In this document: in pieces, positions 1 to 5,356 of the stretch
How positions within the stretch are numbered: position 1 is the first letter of the stretch
Layout of the letters: every line of letters begins with the position of its first letter
NCBI GenBank assembly: GCA_027068695.1
Contig: JAMOMG010000347.1
Location: 1 to 5,356, forward strand
Direction: 5' to 3'
Length of the DNA stretch: 5,356 bases
From: Flavobacteriaceae bacterium
GTDB lineage: Bacteria > Bacteroidota > Bacteroidia > Flavobacteriales > Flavobacteriaceae
Program-made: the position numbers and the translations under genes
Notes under the pieces: generated by a model
Database searches by the model: none
What the model was told of the DNA's origin: nothing
The model's input: only the letters and a program-made list of their open reading frames with translations

Positions 1-180
1 GGAGGCGTAATTTTATCGGATAATGTATTGTGGAATGGGAAAGTTGTTGAAGAAATTAAGCCTAAAGATTTAGACACAAAATCTTTAGTAGAATACAATA
101 AATTATTAAACTCAGACAAAAGAATTGAAACTATTTTGTTGCCCATACGCGATGGATTATCAATAAGTAGAGTAAAATAA
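1..180 (+). CDS. SAM-dependent O-methyltransferase, C-terminal part (5'-truncated by window edge)
   Basis: The first 59 readable codons end in TAA at 178-180; the start lies outside the window. The fragment opens with GGVILSDNVLWNGKVVE and ends with ILLPIRDGLSISRVK. These two blocks are characteristic of the C-terminal half of the caffeoyl-CoA O-methyltransferase-like family (Methyltransf_3, class I Rossmann fold). In that family the Asp-Asn pair in the DNVLW block, residues 7-8 of this fragment, helps bind the divalent metal that positions the methyl acceptor. The LPxRDGLxISR block forms the last core strand. The bacterial members are soluble cytoplasmic enzymes that transfer a methyl group from SAM to a hydroxyl; the substrate cannot be told from this end. 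The SAM-binding motif is not in the window, so catalytic completeness cannot be judged. The gene converges on tatA with only 11 bases between the stops and no visible terminator. Confidence 0.9.
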   Translation, partial: GGVILSDNVLWNGKVVEEIKPKDLDTKSLVEYNKLLNSDKRIETILLPIRDGLSISRVK

Positions 181-191
181 AAAATTAGGTA

Positions 192-509
192 TTATAACTT
201 TTTTCGTTTGATAGGTCCTGTGAAATCTTCAACAGAATCTTTTATTTTTGAAACAGGCCTCGTGAAATCATCAAAATTATCTTTTACCTTATTTATTTCT
301 TTTTTAACATTAGAGGCAAGATCAATATCGATGTTGTTTTTTTTGGCACTTGTATTAATTTCTCTTTTAATATCATTAGTAGCATCTTTTATTTGACGCA
401 TACCTTTTCCAAGACCACGAGCTATTTCGGGAAGCTTGTCTGCTCCAAAAAGCATTACAACAAGGAGTAATACAACAAATATTTCAGGACCACTAATAAA
501 TAAGTACAT
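192..509 (-). CDS. tatA: Sec-independent (twin-arginine) translocase subunit TatA/TatE
   Basis: This is a 105-residue protein with the standard TatA plan. A very short N-terminus is followed by one membrane helix (about residues 8-20), the invariant Phe-Gly hinge (F21-G22), and an amphipathic helix with the family block LPEIARGLGKG at 26-36. A highly charged cytoplasmic tail follows. TatA monomers assemble around TatBC to pass folded, cofactor-bearing proteins with RR signal peptides across the inner membrane. Glu9 at the start of the membrane helix resembles the polar residue found there in TatA/TatB proteins. The tail carries an imperfect 14-residue duplication (76-89 and 90-103, both with a DFTxP core). 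The ATG at 507-509 is the only start that gives the full membrane helix. No Shine-Dalgarno is seen. It lies 85 bases downstream of the mutS stop on the same strand and may be read from its own promoter-like box at 528-535. No tatC is in the window. Assignment to TatA rather than TatB rests on motif and general length. Confidence 0.93.
   Translation of the reverse strand: MYLFISGPEIFVVLLLVVMLFGADKLPEIARGLGKGMRQIKDATNDIKREINTSAKKNNIDIDLASNVKKEINKVKDNFDDFTRPVSKIKDSVEDFTGPIKRKKL
214..286. repeat. Imperfect tandem duplication (42-base period) inside the tatA tail
   Basis: The blocks at 214-244 and 256-286 match at 24 of 31 positions when offset by 42 bases, exactly 14 codons. The shared core is GTGAAATC..TCAA and ends in ATCTTTTA. 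In the protein this gives two units, residues 76-89 and 90-103, that share K, D, D, F, T and P at matching positions. The reading frame is kept. The likely origin is an in-frame tandem duplication of one tail segment that has since diverged. Confidence 0.7.
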
Positions 510-527
510 TACAAATTAATTTGAGTA

Positions 528-535
528 CAAAGATA
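528..535 (-). promoter_or_regulatory. Putative -7 promoter box for tatA (Bacteroidota type)
   Basis: On the minus strand the sequence is TATCTTTG, an exact match to the TAnnTTTG -7 consensus of Bacteroidota primary sigma factors. It ends 18 bases before the tatA ATG, which would leave a short leader of roughly 10-13 bases. No convincing TTTG-type -33 element lies at the usual spacing upstream, so this is a half-supported promoter. Reading through from mutS is the alternative. Confidence 0.45.
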
Positions 536-579
536 GTTAAAAAAATAGTTTAAAATAGTACAGAATTTAGTTTAACTAT
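533..579. repeat. AT-rich inverted repeat between mutS and tatA
   Basis: ATAGTTAAA at 533-541 is the exact reverse complement of TTTAACTAT at 571-579, with a 29-base loop. A related direct copy, ATAGTTTAAA, sits at 545-554, and a self-complementary TAGTTTAACTA lies at 568-578. The left arm shares three bases with the putative tatA -7 box. The stem is all A/T except one G-C pair and is not followed by a T-run in the mutS direction, so it is a weak terminator candidate. It could be a chance product of AT-rich sequence. Confidence 0.35.
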
Positions 580-594
580 AGAAAAGGGCTAGTG

Positions 595-3228
595 CTATAT
601 TTTGTTTTTAGTCAACATTCTTTTAATTTCATTCAATTTCATTAAAGCCTCAATTGGTGTAAGCGTATCAATATTGGTGGAGAGAATTTCCTCCTTAATA
701 TCTTCTAATAAGGGGTCATCTAACTTAAAAAAACTCAATTGCATATCGTTTTCTGAAGCATTTTTTAAGGTTTCCTTTACATTTTCATTCGTATGATTTT
801 TTTCTAACTGTTTTAACATTTTACTCGCCCTATGAACAACAGCAGTTGGCATTCCTGCTAATTTAGCAACGTAAATTCCAAAACTGTGTTCACTACCTCC
901 GGGAACCAATTTTCTGAGAAAAATTACTTTATCTTTTAATTCTTTGACTGAAACATTGAAATTTTTAATACGTTCAAAAGTATTCGTCATATCATTTAAC
1001 TCGTGGTAATGTGTGGCAAATAGTGTTTTTGCTTTTGAAGGATGTTCGTGTAAATATTCAGCTATAGCCCAAGCAATTGAAATACCGTCATACGTACTTG
1101 TGCCTCTACCAATTTCATCTAAAAGTACCAAGCTTCTTTCAGAAATATTATTTAAAATGTTAGCAGTTTCATTCATTTCAACCATAAAAGTAGATTCTCC
1201 CATAGAAATATTATCACTTGCTCCAACTCTTGTGAAAATTTTGTCAATAACTCCAATTCTAGCATGTTGAGCGGGTACGTAACTACCCATTTGTGCCAGT
1301 AAAACAATTAATGCTGTTTGACGTAAAATAGCTGATTTACCACTCATATTTGGACCGGTAATCATAATTATTTGTTGTAAATTTCTATTTAAAACTACAT
1401 CGTTTGCAATATATTCTTCACCAATTGGTAATTGTTTTTCAATTACAGGGTGCCTACCATTTTTAATTTCTAAATTGGTGCTTTCATCTAATTGTGGCCG
1501 TACATAATTATATTGTTTAGCAATGTTTGCAAAAGAAATTAAACAATCAATTTGTGCAATTAATTGTGCATTGAGCTGAATGGGCTGAATATAATCTAGC
1601 ATTGAGCTAATTAATTTTGTAAAAAGCTCATTTTCAAGTTTACTAATTCTTTCTTCAGCACCTAAAATTTTAGTTTCATACTCTTTTAATTCTTCAGTAA
1701 TATAACGTTCAGCACTTACCAATGTTTGTTTACGGATCCATTCCTCAGGGACTTTATCTTTATGTGTATTTCTAACTTCAATATAATACCCAAAAACATT
1801 GTTAAAGGCTATTTTTAGAGACGAAATGCCTGTGCGTTCAATTTCACGAGAAACCATACTGTTTAAGTAAGTTTTTCCAGAGTTTGAAATTGCTCTTAAC
1901 TCATCTAATTCTTTAGAAACTCCACTTGCTATTGCATTTCCTTTGTTAATATTAACAGGTGCATCTTCATTCAACGTTTTTGCTATTTTCTCACGAATTG
2001 TAGTACAGTTTTGTAGTTGCTCTCCTATTGTTTTTAAAGATTCATTATTGCTTTTTTCGGCAGCTTCTTTTATTGGAATGATGGCATTTAATGAATTTTT
2101 AAGTAATACTACTTCTCTTGGATTTACTTTACCCGTTGCCACTTTTGATACTAGCCGCTCAATATCGCTTATTTGTTTTATTTGATGAGTTGAAAGCTCG
2201 AAAAAAGTTTCGTTATCAATAAAATATTTTACAATGTCATGACGGTTTTTAATACGATTAATATCTTTTAAAGGTAATGCTAACCATCTTTTTAATAGCC
2301 TTCCTCCCATTGGGGAAATGGTTTTGTCAATAACATCTAAAAGTGTTACGGCATTATCAGAAGTAGTGTTATATAGTTCTAAATTACGAATAGTAAAACG
2401 ATCCATCCAAACATAATTATCTTCCAAAACACGTTTAATTACAGTAATATGATTTAATTTATTATGTTGTGTTTCAGATAAATAGTGCAGTGCAGCCCCA
2501 GAGGCAATAATAGCTTCGTTTAAGGTATCAATACCAAAACCTTTTAGCGTTTTTACGTTGAAATGATTGGTTAAAGTTTCCAAAGCATATTCAGATTGAA
2601 AAATCCAGTCTTCTAAATAAAAAGTATAAAATTGATTGCCAAATAGTTCTAGGAACTTGGCTTTATATTGTTTTTGAACTAAAACTTCACTTGGATTGAA
2701 ATTTTGAAGTAGTTTATCTATGTATTCACTATTCCCCTGTGCAGTTAAAAATTCACCAGTAGAAACATCTAAAAATGAAATTCCAATATATTTTTTCCCT
2801 CCAGTTCGGCGGGAAGGACCGAAATGAATAGATGCCAAAAAATTATTAGTTTTAGCTTGTAAAACTTCATCATTTAAGGCAACACCCGGAGTTACTAACT
2901 CTGTAACACCTCGTTTTACAATAGTTTTGGTCATTTTAGGATCTTCTAACTGATCGCAAATAGCAACGCGCATTCCAGCCTTTACTAATTTAGGTAAGTA
3001 GGTATTTAAAGAATGATGAGGAAAACCAGCCAGTGCCGTTTCAGTTTCGCTTCCGGCACCTCGTTTGGTTAAAATGATACCTAAAACTTTAGCAGCTTTT
3101 TTAGCATCTTCACCAAAAGTTTCATAAAAATCACCAACTCTAAACAGTAACATTGCATCAGGATATTTTACCTTAATAGCATTGTACTGTTTCATTAAAG
3201 GAGTGACTTTCTTGGTTTTCGCTGCCAA
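595..3228 (-). CDS. mutS: DNA mismatch repair ATPase MutS
   Basis: This is a full-length MutS1 of 877 residues that recognises base mismatches and small loops as a dimer, then recruits MutL using ATP. Visible landmarks are the mismatch-wedging Phe-X-Glu in GDFYETF (F34, E36), followed by the connector, lever and clamp domains to about residue 580. The ATPase domain follows with Walker A GPNMSGKS (625-632), the MutS signature loop with GESTFMVEM (about 677-685), Walker [11 protein letters not shown] with D704-E705, and the switch histidine in FATHYHEL (H740). QLSFF at 830-834 fits the beta-clamp binding motif, and the end (from about 855) resembles the helical C-terminal dimerisation segment. 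All catalytic residues are intact. The start is TTG at 3226-3228: an in-frame TAA lies at 3232-3234, and the next ATG (codon 12) would remove conserved N-terminal residues. The stop is TAG. It is divergent from the RNA methyltransferase gene and lies upstream of tatA on the same strand. Confidence 0.97.
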   Translation of the reverse strand: MAAKTKKVTPLMKQYNAIKVKYPDAMLLFRVGDFYETFGEDAKKAAKVLGIILTKRGAGSETETALAGFPHHSLNTYLPKLVKAGMRVAICDQLEDPKMTKTIVKRGVTELVTPGVALNDEVLQAKTNNFLASIHFGPSRRTGGKKYIGISFLDVSTGEFLTAQGNSEYIDKLLQNFNPSEVLVQKQYKAKFLELFGNQFYTFYLEDWIFQSEYALETLTNHFNVKTLKGFGIDTLNEAIIASGAALHYLSETQHNKLNHITVIKRVLEDNYVWMDRFTIRNLELYNTTSDNAVTLLDVIDKTISPMGGRLLKRWLALPLKDINRIKNRHDIVKYFIDNETFFELSTHQIKQISDIERLVSKVATGKVNPREVVLLKNSLNAIIPIKEAAEKSNNESLKTIGEQLQNCTTIREKIAKTLNEDAPVNINKGNAIASGVSKELDELRAISNSGKTYLNSMVSREIERTGISSLKIAFNNVFGYYIEVRNTHKDKVPEEWIRKQTLVSAERYITEELKEYETKILGAEERISKLENELFTKLISSMLDYIQPIQLNAQLIAQIDCLISFANIAKQYNYVRPQLDESTNLEIKNGRHPVIEKQLPIGEEYIANDVVLNRNLQQIIMITGPNMSGKSAILRQTALIVLLAQMGSYVPAQHARIGVIDKIFTRVGASDNISMGESTFMVEMNETANILNNISERSLVLLDEIGRGTSTYDGISIAWAIAEYLHEHPSKAKTLFATHYHELNDMTNTFERIKNFNVSVKELKDKVIFLRKLVPGGSEHSFGIYVAKLAGMPTAVVHRASKMLKQLEKNHTNENVKETLKNASENDMQLSFFKLDDPLLEDIKEEILSTNIDTLTPIEALMKLNEIKRMLTKNKI

Positions 3229-3245
3229 TTTTTAAGAATTTAGAT

Positions 3246-3253
3246 TAGTTTTG
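3246..3253 (+). promoter_or_regulatory. Putative -7 promoter box for the TrmH-family gene
   Basis: TAGTTTTG matches TAnnTTTG exactly on the plus strand, 37 bases before the ATG at 3291. This implies a leader of about 30 bases. The position in a 62-base divergent spacer favours a real promoter, but no clear -33 TTTG is seen at the normal distance. Confidence 0.4.
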
Positions 3254-3273
3254 CGAAGTTAATTATTCCGTTT

Positions 3274-3281
3274 TAAAGATA
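3274..3281 (-). promoter_or_regulatory. Weak putative -7 box for mutS
   Basis: The minus strand reads TATCTTTA, one mismatch (final A for G) from TAnnTTTG. It lies 45 bases upstream of the TTG start of mutS, which would give a leader of about 40 bases. The upstream -33 region would fall inside the first codons of the divergent gene and shows no TTTG. If both this box and the one at 3246-3253 are used, the two transcripts would overlap at their 5' ends. Confidence 0.28.
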
Positions 3282-3290
3282 AACGAATTT

Positions 3291-3824
3291 ATGAGAAAAT
3301 TAAAAAATAGTGAATTAGGAAGATTTAATATAGAGGAGTTTAAAAAAACCGATAAAATTCCTCTAATTGTAATACTTGATAATATAAGAAGTTTAAATAA
3401 TATTGGATCGGTTTTTAGAACAAGCGATGCTTTTTTAATTGAAAAAATTTATTTGTGCGGAATTACAGCACAACCACCCCACAAAGATATTCATAAAACT
3501 GCGTTAGGAGCGACAGAATCTGTTGCTTGGGAATATGCAGAAGACACACTTCAATTAATTGAAAAATTGAAAGGTTTAAAGATTAAAATAGTTGCTGTTG
3601 AGCAAGTGGAAGGAAGCACAATGTTACAAGATTTTAACATAGACCCCAATCAAAAATATGCTGTTATTTTTGGCAATGAAGTGAAAGGTGTTCAGCAAGA
3701 AGTAGTTTCAGCTTCAAATTATTGTATTGAAATTCCACAGTTTGGGACAAAACATTCATTAAATATAGCTGTTAGTACGGGTATTGTACTTTGGGACCTA
3801 TTTAAGAAAATGAAGTATAGGTAA
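3291..3824 (+). CDS. TrmH/SpoU-family RNA 2'-O-methyltransferase
   Basis: This 177-residue protein has the three SpoU (SPOUT trefoil-knot) motifs in order. Motif 1 is NIRSLNNIGSVFRTSDAF (31-48) with the conserved N37, G39 and catalytic-type R43. Motif 2 is IFGNEVKGV (126-134). Motif 3 is IPQFGTKHSLNIAVSTG (148-164). These form the deep knot that binds SAM, and members methylate the 2'-hydroxyl of a tRNA or rRNA nucleotide as dimers. The protein is little more than the catalytic domain: it lacks the N-terminal L30e-like domain of RlmB-type 23S rRNA enzymes, so a tRNA target (TrmH- or TrmL-like) is more likely, but this cannot be settled here. The ATG at 3291 leaves a usual short N-terminal extension. 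No Shine-Dalgarno is seen. It is transcribed divergently from mutS and converges on mgtE. Confidence 0.93.
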   Translation: MRKLKNSELGRFNIEEFKKTDKIPLIVILDNIRSLNNIGSVFRTSDAFLIEKIYLCGITAQPPHKDIHKTALGATESVAWEYAEDTLQLIEKLKGLKIKIVAVEQVEGSTMLQDFNIDPNQKYAVIFGNEVKGVQQEVVSASNYCIEIPQFGTKHSLNIAVSTGIVLWDLFKKMKYR

Positions 3825-3825
3825 A

Positions 3826-3926
3826 TTTTGCATTAAGGATTGAAGTTTTGTTTGAGCTCTTTTTTATTATTTTTTATAATTAAAAAAGCGAGTACTGAAA
3901 GCCTGACACGTAGTGGAATGCCAAAA
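3826..3926. repeat. Nested imperfect palindrome filling the convergent spacer
   Basis: An outer stem pairs TTTTGCATT (3826-3834) with AATGC plus AAAA (3917-3921 and 3923-3926), nine pairs with C3922 bulged. At the centre lies the AT-rich hairpin at 3859-3888. The arms between (3835-3858 and 3889-3916) are mostly non-complementary and contain GAGCTC, AGTACT and CACGTAGTG, the last able to form a small hairpin with a 3-base loop. The structure begins right after one stop codon and ends just before the other, so it accounts for almost the whole spacer. It may belong to a dispersed intergenic repeat family, but this window holds only one copy. Confidence 0.5.
3859..3888. terminator. Candidate bidirectional terminator hairpin
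   Basis: CTTTTTT (3859-3865) pairs with AAAAAAG (3882-3888), and ATTAT (3866-3870) pairs with ATAAT (3876-3880). This is a 12-pair stem with one bulged T (3881) and a TTTTT loop. It sits between the convergent stops of the TrmH-family gene and mgtE, where a shared terminator is expected. The stem is almost all A-T and no T-run follows it on either strand, so it is not a classic intrinsic terminator. Activity is inferred from position and symmetry. Confidence 0.45.
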
Positions 3927-3929
3927 AAA

Positions 3930-5282
3930 TTAAAAGCCTAAGATTAATTTCGCAATCATAAAATAAATTAAAATCCCAAAAACATCGTTACTGGTAGTTA
4001 TAAAGGGACCCGTAGCAACTGCGGGATCTACTCCTTGTTTTTCTAAGAATACGGGAATAAATGTACCAATAAGGGCAGCCATTATAATTACAGTTATTAA
4101 TGCAACACAAACAGTTATTGAGATTAAAAAGGATGTTTGAAATGCAAAATGACTGATTAAAATTACTACGCCGGCAATAACAAGACCGTTGATTAAGCCT
4201 AATAAAAACTCTTTAAAAATACGACTTGCCATTTCTCCTTTCATGGTATTATTTGCCAATGCCTGTACAACTATTGCAGATGATTGTACACCAACATTAC
4301 CAGCTGTAGCCTGAATTAGAGGTATAAAAATTAGTAATACAGGAAATTTTAAAAAAGCTCCTTGAAAACCATTTATAATACTTGCAGCACCTAATCCTCC
4401 AAACATACCAATAAGAAGCCAAGGTAAACGAGCTTTTGTTAATTTCCAAATACTATCATCAGCTTCAACATCTTGTGTAATACCTGCCGCTAGTTGGTAG
4501 TCTTTTTCAGCCTCTTCTTTAATTACATCAACAATATCATCAATGGTTATTCTTCCAACCAAACGCCCCAATTCATCTACAACCGGAATAGCTTCTAAAT
4601 CATATTTTTGCATAATCCTTGCCACATCTTCAGCTTTGTCATTTACATTAACAGCATCTACTTTTTTAATAAGTACATCTTTAATGGCAGTTTTGGTTGA
4701 GGTAGTTAGCAAATCCTTTAATGAAAGGCGACCTTTTAAGATATCATTATCATCAACTACATAAATAGAGTGAACTCTGGTAACTTCTTCGGCTTGTTTG
4801 CGCATTTCTTTAACGCAAGTAAGTACATTCCAGTTTTCATTTACTTTTACTAACTCTTTGGCCATTAAACCTCCAGCAGTATCTTCATCATAGCGCAGCA
4901 GTTCTATAATATCTTTTGCGTGCTCTTCATCTTCAATATGAGAAATTACCTCTTTCTTTTGTTTTTCAGAAAGTTCGGCAATAATATCAGTTGCATCATC
5001 AGTATCTAATTCTTCAATTTCTTCGGCAATTTCTTTTGAAGAAAGCCTTTTTAATATTTTTTCACGATCATCTTCATCTAGTTCTGCAATTACTTCAGAA
5101 GTAACATCGCTATCTAGTAGTTTTATTAGATAAATAGCTTCTTCTGTTTCTAATTCTTCAACAATTTCAGCAACATCGGCATAATGTAAATCTTCTAATA
5201 AATTTAAAAGAGCTGTATTTTTATTTTCAGCAATTAATTGTTGAATTTGTTGAATGTATTCTTTTGTAATTTCAAACTGCAT
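3930..5282 (-). CDS. mgtE: Mg2+ transporter/channel MgtE
   Basis: This 450-residue protein has the complete MgtE architecture and about the length of the Thermus thermophilus protein. An acidic alpha-helical N domain (about 1-130) leads to the conserved YDEDTAGGLM (131-140). Two CBS domains follow (about 138-200 and 205-256), then the linker (plug) helix (about 257-283) and five membrane segments (about 286-306, 313-342, 357-381, 386-412 and 419-448). The pore signature GNVGVQSS is at 328-335. D433 in TTSNDVFG lies where the family has its essential pore aspartate. MgtE is a homodimeric inner-membrane channel. Mg2+ bound by the acidic cytosolic domains locks it closed, and low Mg2+ opens it. 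No residue looks damaged. The ATG at 5280-5282 lies inside the end of rsmA, with an 11-base overlap, so translation is probably coupled to rsmA. No Mg2+ riboswitch is seen next to the gene; any leader would lie upstream of rsmA, outside the window. Confidence 0.97.
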   Translation of the reverse strand: MQFEITKEYIQQIQQLIAENKNTALLNLLEDLHYADVAEIVEELETEEAIYLIKLLDSDVTSEVIAELDEDDREKILKRLSSKEIAEEIEELDTDDATDIIAELSEKQKKEVISHIEDEEHAKDIIELLRYDEDTAGGLMAKELVKVNENWNVLTCVKEMRKQAEEVTRVHSIYVVDDNDILKGRLSLKDLLTTSTKTAIKDVLIKKVDAVNVNDKAEDVARIMQKYDLEAIPVVDELGRLVGRITIDDIVDVIKEEAEKDYQLAAGITQDVEADDSIWKLTKARLPWLLIGMFGGLGAASIINGFQGAFLKFPVLLIFIPLIQATAGNVGVQSSAIVVQALANNTMKGEMASRIFKEFLLGLINGLVIAGVVILISHFAFQTSFLISITVCVALITVIIMAALIGTFIPVFLEKQGVDPAVATGPFITTSNDVFGILIYFMIAKLILGF

Positions 5283-5356
5283 CTTTTTCTATTTTAGAAG
5301 TAAGATTTATGAATTCTTGAACAGATAATTGTTCTGGACGTTTTGCAAAGATACTA
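5272..5356 (-). CDS. rsmA: 16S rRNA dimethyladenosine transferase RsmA (KsgA), C-terminal end, partial
   Basis: On the minus strand an open frame enters from the right edge and gives 27 codons, SIFAKRPEQLSVQEFINLTS followed by KIEKDAV, then TGA at 5272-5274. The RPEQLSxxEF block is the typical C-terminus of RsmA proteins in Bacteroidota, and rsmA directly before mgtE is a familiar order there. RsmA dimethylates two adjacent adenines in the 3'-terminal helix 45 loop of 16S rRNA during late small-subunit assembly. Only part of the C-terminal domain is present, so the catalytic NLPY-type motif cannot be checked. The stop lies 11 bases inside mgtE in a different frame. The identification rests on a short segment plus gene order. 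Confidence 0.8.
   Translation of the reverse strand, partial: SIFAKRPEQLSVQEFINLTSKIEKDAV

Noticed and set aside
208..396. Plus-strand open frame of 62 codons opposite tatA
   Set aside because: It is antisense to a clear tatA, has low-complexity hydrophobic content typical of the complement of Lys/Asp-rich codons, and has no recognisable domain.
1013..1270. Plus-strand open frame of 85 codons opposite the MutS ATPase domain
   Set aside because: It is antisense to the strongly conserved Walker B and signature region of MutS; the frame is open as a by-product of codon use there. The similar frames at 602-796 and 1943-2185 are rejected for the same reason.
4543..4764. Plus-strand open frame of 73 codons opposite the CBS domains of mgtE
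   Set aside because: It is Ser/Thr-rich shadow coding with no domain, no start context and complete overlap with a well-supported gene.
5346..5353. TATCTTTG on the minus strand, a perfect -7 promoter match upstream of mgtE
   Set aside because: It lies inside the rsmA coding sequence and its bases are set by codons for the Ile-Phe-Ala-Lys stretch. Only three bases lie upstream of it in the window, so a -33 element cannot be examined. A real internal promoter is possible but not supportable.
5283..5356. Apparent non-coding leader upstream of mgtE, possible Mg2+ riboswitch
   Set aside because: The minus strand here is an open frame reading as the C-terminus of RsmA, so it is coding rather than a leader.

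Overview
The window is an ordinary, AT-rich chromosomal stretch. It most likely comes from a member of the Bacteroidota, probably a marine-type flavobacterium. Four things point there: strongly AT-biased codons and spacers; almost no Shine-Dalgarno sequences before the starts; promoter-like boxes of the Bacteroidota form TAnnTTTG; and the sequence character and adjacency of the genes (rsmA next to mgtE, and mutS, tatA and an O-methyltransferase close together). The exact genus cannot be read from this sequence.

Layout from left to right: the C-terminal end of a SAM-dependent O-methyltransferase (plus strand, cut by the left edge); tatA (minus), convergent with it after 11 bases; mutS (minus), whose stop lies 85 bases upstream of the tatA start; a 62-base divergent spacer; a short TrmH/SpoU-family RNA methyltransferase (plus); a 105-base convergent spacer filled by a nested imperfect palindrome; mgtE (minus); and the last 27 codons of rsmA (minus, cut by the right edge), which overlap the mgtE start by 11 bases.

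The genes are housekeeping functions: mismatch repair (MutS), Tat protein export (TatA), RNA methylation (the TrmH-family enzyme and RsmA) and Mg2+ uptake (MgtE). They do not form one pathway. The two links worth noting are the rsmA-mgtE overlap, which suggests translational coupling of a ribosome-maturation enzyme with a Mg2+ channel, and the possible mutS-tatA co-transcription.

I found no phage, transposase, CRISPR array, tRNA, rRNA or defence gene, and nothing I would call a previously undescribed system. The least explained sequence is the structured spacer at 3825-3929, which looks like a terminator or a member of a dispersed intergenic repeat family. Smaller points are a TTG start for mutS and a 42-base tandem duplication in the tail of tatA.
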